This document shows positions 41,601 through 49,950 of a stretch of 64,000 nt of DNA, one piece after another. This DNA comes from Microcaldota archaeon (GTDB taxonomy: Archaea > Micrarchaeota > Micrarchaeia > Micrarchaeales > Micrarchaeaceae), in the NCBI GenBank assembly GCA_028866775.1, contig JAGWHK010000001.1, forward strand, positions 46,007-110,006, in the 5' to 3' direction. Position 1 is the first letter of the stretch. Each line of letters begins with the position of its first letter. The position numbers and the translations under genes were made by a program. The notes under the pieces are model-generated. The model saw nothing but the letters and a program-made list of their open reading frames with translations. It was not told the DNA's origin and made no database searches.

Positions 41601-42211
41601 TCCACGAATGGGGGCAACGCCTCCAATCTTTTTGATATGAGGACGGTATCGATACCCACATCTTTTGCACCCTTCAAGAATTCAAGGTCATCGTCAATCA
41701 TTATAGCTGCCTTTGGAGGCAGGTCAAAATGCGAGAGGATCTTTAGGTAGGCAGCTTGGTGAGGCTTTCTTGAATTCTCGCTTCCAGTAGCCACATAGTC
41801 AAACATTTTATCGATTTCCAAAGCTTTGAGTGCACTATCGACCCATACCTTAGGAGCTGAGGACAGTATTGCCTTTTTGCTTATGGCGGCCAAGAGTGCC
41901 TTGATTTTTAGATTGGGTTTGAGATATGTTTCTGCTTTGACATCCCAAACTTTGGAGAGGTATTCCCCCCTTGGTATATGATACTCTGTTTCTATTCCAG
42001 TGGCGATATGGCCATTGTATTTGGCATTTATGGTGTCCCAGATTGCAGAGGCTGCTTCTTTACCGACACCAATTCGCAGCCCAATAAATTTTATGGCGTT
42101 GGATTTTATTTCGCCGTATATCTTGGTGGTCTTGAAGTTTGTTGCATTTGCAGGGAATTCATAAAGTGTTCCGTCCAGATCAAATATGACCAGCCGATAC
42201 GGAGTTCCCAT
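41555..42211 (-). CDS. HAD-family phosphatase, pyrimidine 5'-nucleotidase-like
   Basis: A 218-residue HAD hydrolase. Motif I is VIFDLDGTLYEFPAN with both aspartates, motif II the Ser in KAILSSAPKVWVDSAL, motif III the Lys in SRKPHQAAYLKIL, and motif IV AIMIDDDLEFLKGAKDVG. The LY-x-x-P after motif I is common in the SDT1-like pyrimidine nucleotidase branch. It sits on the opposite strand inside the synthetase-paralogue cluster, so it may remove a phosphate from a pathway intermediate. Confidence 0.8.
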   Translation of the reverse strand: MGTPYRLVIFDLDGTLYEFPANATNFKTTKIYGEIKSNAIKFIGLRIGVGKEAASAIWDTINAKYNGHIATGIETEYHIPRGEYLSKVWDVKAETYLKPNLKIKALLAAISKKAILSSAPKVWVDSALKALEIDKMFDYVATGSENSRKPHQAAYLKILSHFDLPPKAAIMIDDDLEFLKGAKDVGIDTVLISKRLEALPPFVDYKVSNILELRKLLL

Positions 42212-42296
42212 TCAATGACCAAGGATAATTGAGCATATCACCTTTTATCTTTTGGTTTGAAAGGATAGATTATACCAAAACCCCGTAGATGGAAAG

Positions 42297-43997
42297 ATGA
42301 CCTCTGCTTTTGGCTATGTGAAGATCAATGGAAAGATTTTGTTGGTTAGGCACAGCTATGGAAGAAGGAACTGGCATTTGCCAGGCGGAGAGGTAAAGAG
42401 GGGCGAGGCTCCAGAACATGCCGCATTGAGGGAATTATATGAAGAAACTGGGGTCATAGGGACTGCAACAAGATATTTTGGGAACATTTATACCGTAGGT
42501 CACGGCACCGCACACATCTATGAGATAAGGCCAAATGGTGACGCAGTTCCGAATAGAAGACCGAATAGGGAGATAAACGATATTGGGTTGTTTGGAGACA
42601 AGGCGCTGCCGAAGCCCATATCAGCATATGCTGCTGAAAGGATAGAACTATGCAAGAACCCGACCAAGAACACATACTTCGTGACATTGAGCAGATATTC
42701 GCCTTCGTTGTCATTTGACGACGCAAAAAATCTGACAGAAAATTACATAGACAAGGCGATTTGGAGAGTAAAAGAGGGGAGTATGGCAAAGACATTGGGC
42801 AAGTCAAGCCAGCTTGATAGGTATTTCTCTGTGTTGAAAGCTGAGCTATTGGGCGAGATTTCTTATTACAGAAACCCCAGCCCAGCCAGACGATTAGGAA
42901 TCAAACGCCAACTAGATGAGAGTTATGAAATTGGGGAGAGAATTGTAGGTGGGAAGACATACAAAGTCTTCAAAATCAGGTCGGGCAACGAGCCAAATCG
43001 TAAGTTTTTGATAAACGTTATTGTGCCTTGCAGAAACTCATCGAAAACGGTGATGAGATCGCTAAAGTTTCTGTTAAAGGATGCGCAGAAGAGCACTGAA
43101 TCCTCCTTCAATGTCATACTATTTGTAAACAATACCATTGATGATACCCTAAATCAGGTTCTTTTTACCCTGCCTGAATTAAGGCTTCCCACAAATTGCA
43201 GCATTTTTGTCATAGAGTCATTGAACCCCACCGATACAAACTCAGAAAATATCAACATTTGCAAATCGATTATTGGTGATCTGGTTAGGCCCAACCAAAA
43301 ATCTAGAGCGTACCTCTCAATCTGGGATGACGAACTGGAAGACAGGATACCAGTTAGTGCATCCATCTTCCAGTCTAATTTGAAGATCTTGAACAAATCA
43401 AAGACAAACAAGGCAATTTCAGGTTATATGATTGATGATAGAAGGGGCGTGTCGAAATGGCATTCTATCCACAATTCAACGTATTTTGGGCTGAAACATC
43501 TCCAGCAGAGGCCAATAGTCCATAACGGTGGTGGGATTGTAATTCGGTGGTCAGACATATCAGATAAGGTCATAAGCAGTAGGTCAATGCCAGGGACAGA
43601 CATATCGGCTATTCTGCTCCTTAGCCTGCCATTCAGGACCCTGAAGAGGCTTGATGTCCAGCACTGGCCACTCAGGATAAATAACAAGACTCCCATCTTT
43701 CACCCAGCAGAGGCAGATATTCTACAGTGGACTGCAAAGTATTTGCATTACTTCATTTCTTGGAGAGAGAGCATGGACAAGATAGCCAGGAAGGATCCCA
43801 GGATAATGAAACTCTGGAATGCCCGTATAATCAAAAATAGGAGAGATATACACAATAAGGTTGATAGATTAGTCAAGAAAAGCTCGCTTGAACGCAGATT
43901 GAATAGGGAGTTTATGCATGCATATTACCAGACTGTTGACGAAATCGAAGACAAAGACAGGATTTATTCTTCTTTCAGAGGTTTTAGGCGACAATAA
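42297..43997 (+). CDS. fusion of Nudix hydrolase and family 2 glycosyltransferase
   Basis: A 566-residue protein of two enzymes. Residues 1-125 form a Nudix domain: NWHLPGGEVKRGE and HAALRELYEETGVI give a full G31-x5-E37-x7-R45-E46-L-x-EE-x-G box. After a linker, residue 237 onward is a GT-A fold: FLINVIVPCRNSSKTVMRSL as the nucleotide-binding strand and SIWDDELEDR (about 341-350) in the place of the D-x-D metal motif. The C-terminal 150 residues are basic and helical. The Nudix part may control or process the nucleotide-sugar used by the transferase. The stop TAA shares its last base with the next ATG (TAATG), coupling it to the kinase-like gene. Confidence 0.8.
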   Translation: MTSAFGYVKINGKILLVRHSYGRRNWHLPGGEVKRGEAPEHAALRELYEETGVIGTATRYFGNIYTVGHGTAHIYEIRPNGDAVPNRRPNREINDIGLFGDKALPKPISAYAAERIELCKNPTKNTYFVTLSRYSPSLSFDDAKNLTENYIDKAIWRVKEGSMAKTLGKSSQLDRYFSVLKAELLGEISYYRNPSPARRLGIKRQLDESYEIGERIVGGKTYKVFKIRSGNEPNRKFLINVIVPCRNSSKTVMRSLKFLLKDAQKSTESSFNVILFVNNTIDDTLNQVLFTLPELRLPTNCSIFVIESLNPTDTNSENINICKSIIGDLVRPNQKSRAYLSIWDDELEDRIPVSASIFQSNLKILNKSKTNKAISGYMIDDRRGVSKWHSIHNSTYFGLKHLQQRPIVHNGGGIVIRWSDISDKVISSRSMPGTDISAILLLSLPFRTLKRLDVQHWPLRINNKTPIFHPAEADILQWTAKYLHYFISWRESMDKIARKDPRIMKLWNARIIKNRRDIHNKVDRLVKKSSLERRLNREFMHAYYQTVDEIEDKDRIYSSFRGFRRQ

Positions 43998-44860
43998 TGG
44001 TTTCAAAAGATACCCAAATTGCCGCAGCATTGCAGACGAGGTTCGGAAGCAGGTCGACAATATCGAAGCTCAGTTCGGCGGATTCTGAACTCTTCAGGGT
44101 AGATTATAAGGACAGGGATGCTGTCATAGTCAAATTCCCGCAGAAGCTGGCCCATGTAGAAGTGGCTATACTTGGGGAGTTTAACAGAATTGGGATTAGC
44201 ACCCCTAAAGTCATAGGAGAACTGAGAATAAGGTGCGGAAGTGGCAGCATTGAAGGCTATACGATGGAATTCGTCAGTAATGCGATTCTTCTAAGGGATA
44301 AAGGAGATGAGGGTTATCGTCGTGTCGTGGAAGGGTTTTTGCCGAGGGTCTTAAGAAAGCTATCGACAGTTAAGACAGACGGATTCGGGCCTTTCGATCA
44401 TTATGGACATGGTTTGTATAGAAGCGAGTCCGCATTTGCAAGAAGCATCCTTAGAAGGATAAAGGAAAGGGGAACAGATACCTCCGAATATCTGCCCCTC
44501 GCTTACGCATTTATGAGAAGGAATGGATTTACAGAGCAGCGGCATGGCGTCCTTGCACATACAGACTTGTATAATAACATCCTCATTGGCAAATCGATAT
44601 ATGTGATAGATCCGCAGACCTCAGTGTCTGCTGGTCCTGCCGCTTGGGACGAGTGCAGCTTCAGGATATACGAAGCCGTCTATAGAGAGGAGGGAATAAG
44701 CAGGCAATTAAATGAGCTCATTAATCGTAAGGACACACGTTTTGCATTTTACACTTTCTTATTTGCATTGGAAAGGTATTCTTACTACAGGCATAATAGG
44801 AAGGAGAAAGCGCCGCTGATGAAGGAAATATATCAGAGGGCGTTCAGAAGGATTGAATAG
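43997..44860 (+). CDS. aminoglycoside phosphotransferase-family kinase
   Basis: The 287-residue protein has the kinase-like lobe with KFPQKLAHVEVAIL and the catalytic loop VLAHTDLYNNILIGKS (H188, D190, N194; slightly shorter than the usual loop), then the metal-binding Asp in YVIDPQTSVSAG. Family members phosphorylate hydroxyls of small molecules such as choline, homoserine, sugars or antibiotics. Translation coupling to the Nudix-glycosyltransferase suggests a sugar or amino-alcohol substrate in the same pathway. It converges on paralogue C with a six-base gap. Confidence 0.8.
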   Translation: MVSKDTQIAAALQTRFGSRSTISKLSSADSELFRVDYKDRDAVIVKFPQKLAHVEVAILGEFNRIGISTPKVIGELRIRCGSGSIEGYTMEFVSNAILLRDKGDEGYRRVVEGFLPRVLRKLSTVKTDGFGPFDHYGHGLYRSESAFARSILRRIKERGTDTSEYLPLAYAFMRRNGFTEQRHGVLAHTDLYNNILIGKSIYVIDPQTSVSAGPAAWDECSFRIYEAVYREEGISRQLNELINRKDTRFAFYTFLFALERYSYYRHNRKEKAPLMKEIYQRAFRRIE

Positions 44861-44866
44861 ACAGAT

Positions 44867-45988
44867 TCATACTGCAAGAGTGTTCCTGTCATCTTTTCTC
44901 AGCAGTATCTTTTGGACCTGGGCTTCGGTCACTGCATCGAGATTTCGCTTGAACCTTCCGAACTCATCTGAGACTTTGTCATAAAGCATCTTTTTCACTT
45001 CAGAACTCTTTATACTGCCCGCCTTGTATTTATTGAATAGCTCATTGGATTCCTCTTTTGCAAGGAAATATCCCGCAAGGTATGTGCATGCCACATCTAT
45101 GGTGGGATCACCGCCATTGGTGAGGTGGTCTTCCAGTGTTATTCCGCCGCCGCTGAAAGAGGCCATTATCTTCTTCCGTATTACCGAATCGTCATCTAGG
45201 TAGAAGATTGAATTGCCCCTAGACTTTGACATCTTGTTTCCGTCAGTTCCTGGCATGAATTTCATATGTATTACAGATGGAATCGAGTAGCCAGCCTTGG
45301 AAGAAACGTCCCTGGCCACCATTAGGAATACATCTTCGTCAGGACCTATTGGAACAAGGACGTTCTTTCTGCCCTCCAGGGCCTCTGGCAGCACTATATG
45401 GGCTGCCTGAACTGCTGGATAGAATGTTTGGCCTATATTTTGCCCTTCCTCGCAGCCAAATGCACCCTGAACCTTGGCAAGAGTTATATGCTTGGCCAGC
45501 CTTACAGAGAGGTTGTAGATATTAGTATAGATCTGGTCAATGACAACAGTGGTAAGCTCTGGCTCGAAGCCGAAGGCGACCAGGCTCTTGGTCAGCTCAT
45601 ATGCGGTCTTCAGTGCTGCCTGCTGGCTTTCTACCCGCCTATAAAGATAGCTCTGGTCATCAGACAATGGTATGAAGACCTTGACGTTGTGCTTCTTTTG
45701 GAGGGCAAGCATTGTATCAAAAACCACCTTGTGGCCCAGATGAAGGGTCCCGCTGGGATTTAGCCCAGACACTATGGCGGACGGCTTGCCCTCATCGAGC
45801 TTTCTCATAAAGGAATCGAAGTCCCTGTGTGAGTAGACAAGCTCGTTTCTGAACGTATAGATGTCAGGCTGGTTGGGCATGCCCCTTACACGCTGCGCAT
45901 TGAATCTTGTTATTAGCTTCTCGTTTGCTGCAGCTAGCTCGTCCCTGAGTCTTGCCCCCTCTTTCATCGTTATTTCCCTGCTTGTCAT
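44867..45988 (-). CDS. TrpRS-like class Ic aminoacyl-tRNA synthetase, paralogue C
   Basis: A 373-residue protein with HLGH (83-86, in SGLNPSGTLHLGHKVVFDTM), the pocket segment VLVPIGPDEDVFLMVARDVS and KMSKS in GNKMSKSRGNS. GGDPTIDVACTYLAGYF matches the TrpRS C-terminal domain. It is the closest relative of paralogue A in the window: both have YSHRDFD near residue 52, SGLNPSGTLH and DQIYTNIYN. Both catalytic motifs are intact, so it should form an aminoacyl-adenylate. The first eight residues before the second Met (MTSREITM) may not be translated. Confidence 0.85.
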   Translation of the reverse strand: MTSREITMKEGARLRDELAAANEKLITRFNAQRVRGMPNQPDIYTFRNELVYSHRDFDSFMRKLDEGKPSAIVSGLNPSGTLHLGHKVVFDTMLALQKKHNVKVFIPLSDDQSYLYRRVESQQAALKTAYELTKSLVAFGFEPELTTVVIDQIYTNIYNLSVRLAKHITLAKVQGAFGCEEGQNIGQTFYPAVQAAHIVLPEALEGRKNVLVPIGPDEDVFLMVARDVSSKAGYSIPSVIHMKFMPGTDGNKMSKSRGNSIFYLDDDSVIRKKIMASFSGGGITLEDHLTNGGDPTIDVACTYLAGYFLAKEESNELFNKYKAGSIKSSEVKKMLYDKVSDEFGRFKRNLDAVTEAQVQKILLRKDDRNTLAV

Positions 45989-46086
45989 GGTTTTTACCTA
46001 TTAACAGCTAACCTAGCGAAAACATCTAAAGTTAGGATGAATATTCAAATATATTACCTTTTTGGGTAGTTTGGGCATTAGGTCGC

Positions 46087-46581
46087 TTAGTCCCTGGCCT
46101 TCAGCCCAGGGTGAATTCTATTAAGCTGCTCAAAAGCTTCCCTGATTGACAGCTTGCTGGGTTTTGTATGCACCATCCAAGGGTTTAGGCCCAATAGCGT
46201 GGCTACCACAGGGAATGGGATCTGATGCTCCCTGACTAAGCTATGAACCCGCATCTGTCGCAGCAACTGAGCTCCATAGGATGCATTGCTCTTGAGGTAT
46301 ACTGCGAGGTATTTCCTTCCAAATCTAATCGCACTTTGGCAGAAGCCATCATAACTGCTTGGCTTCAGGAGAAACTCGTTTTGGGAGAAGTAGGTAAGGA
46401 CCATGCTGAAAAGTTGGACCTCTGCATAGCTCATTAGAGGCCATTCGTTTCCATCTATTATCATTCCTGTCTTTTGGTGCTTTTGGCGTATGCCGAACCT
46501 TACTCCAGATTGGACAACGGCCCTAGCTGTTCTGCCGCATAAGTAAAATGCCGCCAATTCCCTCTGGGCTGAGCCAGACAT
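46087..46581 (-). CDS. unrecognised protein, possibly 5'-truncated
   Basis: A 164-residue frame from the ATG at 46581, basic and helical (GVRFGIRQKHQKTGMIIDGN, VATLLGLNPWMVHTKPSKLS). I do not recognise it. The same frame stays open upstream to a stop at 46705-46707 and reads like real protein (IVDGDLIPQFRNLKIEFKNG, ADAVWLGLIHSRM) but has no ATG, GTG or TTG. The present gene may thus be a 5'-truncated remnant of a longer one. It lies between the synthetase-paralogue cluster and tRNA-Thr(CGT), a common place for element debris. Confidence 0.5.
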   Translation of the reverse strand: MSGSAQRELAAFYLCGRTARAVVQSGVRFGIRQKHQKTGMIIDGNEWPLMSYAEVQLFSMVLTYFSQNEFLLKPSSYDGFCQSAIRFGRKYLAVYLKSNASYGAQLLRQMRVHSLVREHQIPFPVVATLLGLNPWMVHTKPSKLSIREAFEQLNRIHPGLKARD

Positions 46582-46822
46582 CCTACTGTGTATTAGGCCA
46601 AGCCAGACCGCATCTGCGCAGCCCTGGGCGCCATTCTTGAATTCTATCTTGAGATTCCTGAACTGTGGTATAAGATCACCGTCTACAATAGCTCTATCTT
46701 CACCTTACGACTTGGCCCCTACTGCATTTGCTGACATTTGTATAGGTTTTTCTGTAGTTATGTATGGATTCTGGTATGTGTTTGCTGAGGGGTTAAGCGT
46801 GGGGTCATACCTTTGTCTGGAC

Positions 46823-46894
46823 AGCCCCGGGAGGGAATCGAACCCTCGACTTCCAGTTTACGAAACTGGCACTCTACCCCTGAGTTACCGAGGC
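46823..46894 (-). tRNA. tRNA-Thr (anticodon CGT)
   Basis: The minus strand reads acceptor GCCTCGG with CCGGGGC, TA, D stem ACTC/GAGT, anticodon stem CCAGT/ACTGG around TTCGTAA, variable AAGTC, T stem GAGGG/CCCTC with TTCGATT, and discriminator T. It is 72 bases with no intron or encoded CCA. Its 3' end (46823-46836) is repeated beside the Fic gene. Confidence 0.95.
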
Positions 46895-46968
46895 GGTTAT
46901 GACTGAATCTAACTAAGCTCCTAAAAGGTTTTAATACAGTATGATATATATTACAGCGAGGTAGCTCG

Positions 46969-49941
46969 ATGGTGATGCAGATTAGCTCTGGTTCCCAGCC
47001 CAAGCAGTCAGGCAAGGCCGCATACAACGTTATGAACGAGAAGGCGCTGCCGCCCCACAAGGCAGATCGTAAGCCGGTGCCGGTCAGGGGCATTGTGGTC
47101 GCACTGCTTGTAGTTGCCGTGGTTGCCTTCGCAGCAGGGTCATACCTCCTGAAGGCCAGCCTTCCAACAACGACCACATCATCAACCGTAAGCACAACAG
47201 TCCAGCAGCAGTCCTCAACCACAACTGTATCTGCTCAGTCCGGACTTACGGGCTGCACCAACATAACGAGCCCGGGATCCTACAGCGTAGGATCAAAGCT
47301 CAAGACAGGGATCATCAAGGGGGCATGCATAAACATACTTTCCAGCAATGTGAGAATCTCATGCGGGGGCAACCTCATCACAGGATCCGGTCCGTTCTCT
47401 GCAGTGCCTCCGTTCAGCTACGCGATAAGGGTCTATAAGGCCAGCAACGTATCTGTGGTGGATTGCAGGGTCTCCAATTTCTCTTATGGTGTGGCCGCAT
47501 TCTCTTCCGAGAGTCTGAGCGTGCTGGGCAGCAACCTTTCATCCAACTACATGTCGAACGTGTACCTCAATGCGACAACAAACAGCACGATATTGAATAA
47601 CCATCTTTCGCGATCCCTCAGCGACGAGGGCTCAGTATACCTTGCCAACGGCTCGGTGTCGAACCTTGTCAAGAACAACACCATTGCATTCGATCTGATA
47701 TATGGGATCAACGTAAGCTCCAGCAACGAGAGCTTCATAGACAACAGGATCAACGTAAGCAACATAGCATCGCAATATGCGTTCTACTGCGACCCTGCCC
47801 ACAGCTACACCGTCGCAAGCACTGCGCAGGGTAACACCTGCTACAACAACTACGGATGCGCCTTCCTTACCTGCGGCGGGCAGAACCTTCCCGCCAACCT
47901 CAGCCAGGTCGCATTGCCCGCCACTATAACCGGGTGCGGGGCAATAAACAGGGCTGGCACTTATACACTGGCGCATGACATCAACATGGGGGATTACCTC
48001 AACGTCAACAACCCGGTCTCGATGAACCAGACGCTCCCATGCATAGCAATAAAATCAGGCAGCGTCGACTTGAATTGCAATGGCCACCGGATCTACAATG
48101 CCACTTACCCTATAGCCGCCTACAACTCAACAGCGGTTACGATCTCCAACTGCAAGGTCAACAACACGAAGGGTTATGGCATAATGATGTTCTCGTCGCC
48201 AAACTCGAGCGTAACCAATGTCGTGGTCACTAATGCAAGGCTTGGGGGGATCCTAATACAGAACTCCTATTTTGACAACGTCACAAACGGCACCTTCTCC
48301 AGGAGCGGATACGGAGTGGTGATCAGCAATTCCCAGTCGGACAACCTGGCTGGCATAAACAGCTCCGACAACACTTATGGGCTGTATGTGGTAGGATCCT
48401 CGATTGGAAACAACTTCTACCGTACTACCGCCCTCAACAACAGCAACATAGACGTGTACTCGGGAGACAGCGTGGCGGGGACCGGAACCCAGTATGTCTC
48501 TGGGATGACTTGCGGGACCACAAATGCGCATTGGGCCCCGTGCAGGTACGTGCCGGGCAACGCCAGCTACGTGGCCGTGACTTCATGCATGCAGATAGTA
48601 TACCCGGGCAACTACGTGATGCAGGGTGACCTGATAAACGCGCGTGACAACTGCGTATCAATACGCGCCAGCAGTGTCTCGTTCAGCTGCGGAAGCCACG
48701 CGATATACGGGAACGGGCCATCCAGCCAGGGGTACGGAATAACGGTAGAGAACGTGAGTGGGGTGAGCGTGGAGAACTGCACCCTGATTGGATTCGGGCA
48801 GGGTGGGCTATACGCATACAGGACAAAGAACCTGTTTGTCAAGAGCGTCGGCGTCTCCAGCGGCAGTGCCGGCCTGGTGCTGAACAGCACATCTTCCTCA
48901 AGCCTGCTCAACAACTATGTCAACGGCACCTCCAAGTATGGCATACTGCTCCAAGATACCAATTCCAGCAACATACTCTACAACCAGCTTGCGTATGGGC
49001 CCTCTGCGGTAGGGATACAGCTCAACAGTTCCAGGTTCAACTACCTGCTCAACAACACGGTCTCCCAATATGTCTACGGGATCGCATTTGCAGGCGGCTC
49101 GCTCAACAACACAGTGCTCAACAACACTGTTAGCGTCAGTCAGAAGAGCGATTACCTCTGCCCAGGCCCGGAGTCTGCGATAAATGCCGAGTATGGCGGC
49201 ATAGACTATGGATCCTCGAAGAGCGGCTGCGGGTGGATGGCGTTGATACAGAGGGTCAGCAGCACACCGCCCTGCACTGCCCTTACATCTCCAGATACCT
49301 TCTCGCTAAGCTCGGATTATATATACCCATTCGGCAGCATATGCTTCACCGTGCTGTCAAACTCCAGCACGATAAACTGCAACGGGCATACGATACTTTC
49401 CACGAATGGCGGAACCTTCGTCCAGGTCATCAATGGCGCGCATAGCGTTGAAGTGGAGAACTGCAGGCTCAAGGGTTTCACCAATGGGATAGAGGCGCTG
49501 TATGGTTCCACGGAGATATACAACAACACGATATGGAGCAACGCCTCCTCCGGGATCGGGATCCTGGTAAGGGGTGCTGAAGGCGGATCGATATTGCAGA
49601 ACAACGTCACAGGAGGCGGTATATCCTTCGCGGTATACAATGCGGTTAGCGAAGTCCTGAAGAACAATATAGCCAGCATCTCTGGCACTGGATATTACAT
49701 TTACAACGCACTGGCAGTGCAGGCCAGCTATGACGTGGCAGGCCCAACAACGTTTAACGGGATGGTGCTTAACGCCACCACGAACGGGCAGTTCGGGTCG
49801 CTGACCCTTACTTCGAAAAAGGTCGGGCTTGAGTGCATAGGCAGTTCCAAGAGCTCTTCCACGCTCGTCGACAACGGAGGCAATTCCTGCAGCTCCAACC
49901 TGAACTGCTCCTGGATCGGATCCTCGTCCGGAACATGCTGA
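46969..49941 (+). CDS. large membrane-anchored right-handed beta-helix surface protein
   Basis: A 990-residue protein with a basic cytoplasmic start, one membrane helix (GIVVALLVVAVVAFAAGSYL, about 43-62), a Thr/Ser linker, and an exterior made of parallel beta-helix (PbH1/NosD-like) coils rich in N-x-S/T. Four tandem modules of about 220-250 residues each begin with a C-x-x-I/L...G-x-Y/F block (TGCTNITSPGSYSV, TGCGAINRAGTYTL, TSCMQIVYPGNYVM, PPCTALTSPDTFSL). Each is followed by a NCNGH-like or SCG-x-x-I strand. Conserved cysteines recur per module. Probably a heavily glycosylated cell-surface protein for adhesion or carbohydrate contact. Confidence 0.8.
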   Translation: MVMQISSGSQPKQSGKAAYNVMNEKALPPHKADRKPVPVRGIVVALLVVAVVAFAAGSYLLKASLPTTTTSSTVSTTVQQQSSTTTVSAQSGLTGCTNITSPGSYSVGSKLKTGIIKGACINILSSNVRISCGGNLITGSGPFSAVPPFSYAIRVYKASNVSVVDCRVSNFSYGVAAFSSESLSVLGSNLSSNYMSNVYLNATTNSTILNNHLSRSLSDEGSVYLANGSVSNLVKNNTIAFDLIYGINVSSSNESFIDNRINVSNIASQYAFYCDPAHSYTVASTAQGNTCYNNYGCAFLTCGGQNLPANLSQVALPATITGCGAINRAGTYTLAHDINMGDYLNVNNPVSMNQTLPCIAIKSGSVDLNCNGHRIYNATYPIAAYNSTAVTISNCKVNNTKGYGIMMFSSPNSSVTNVVVTNARLGGILIQNSYFDNVTNGTFSRSGYGVVISNSQSDNLAGINSSDNTYGLYVVGSSIGNNFYRTTALNNSNIDVYSGDSVAGTGTQYVSGMTCGTTNAHWAPCRYVPGNASYVAVTSCMQIVYPGNYVMQGDLINARDNCVSIRASSVSFSCGSHAIYGNGPSSQGYGITVENVSGVSVENCTLIGFGQGGLYAYRTKNLFVKSVGVSSGSAGLVLNSTSSSSLLNNYVNGTSKYGILLQDTNSSNILYNQLAYGPSAVGIQLNSSRFNYLLNNTVSQYVYGIAFAGGSLNNTVLNNTVSVSQKSDYLCPGPESAINAEYGGIDYGSSKSGCGWMALIQRVSSTPPCTALTSPDTFSLSSDYIYPFGSICFTVLSNSSTINCNGHTILSTNGGTFVQVINGAHSVEVENCRLKGFTNGIEALYGSTEIYNNTIWSNASSGIGILVRGAEGGSILQNNVTGGGISFAVYNAVSEVLKNNIASISGTGYYIYNALAVQASYDVAGPTTFNGMVLNATTNGQFGSLTLTSKKVGLECIGSSKSSSTLVDNGGNSCSSNLNCSWIGSSSGTC

Positions 49942-49950
49942 GATGGTTCT

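Noticed and set aside
46637-46906. Plus-strand frame over tRNA-Thr(CGT)
   Set aside because: It ends inside the tRNA complement and has no coding character.
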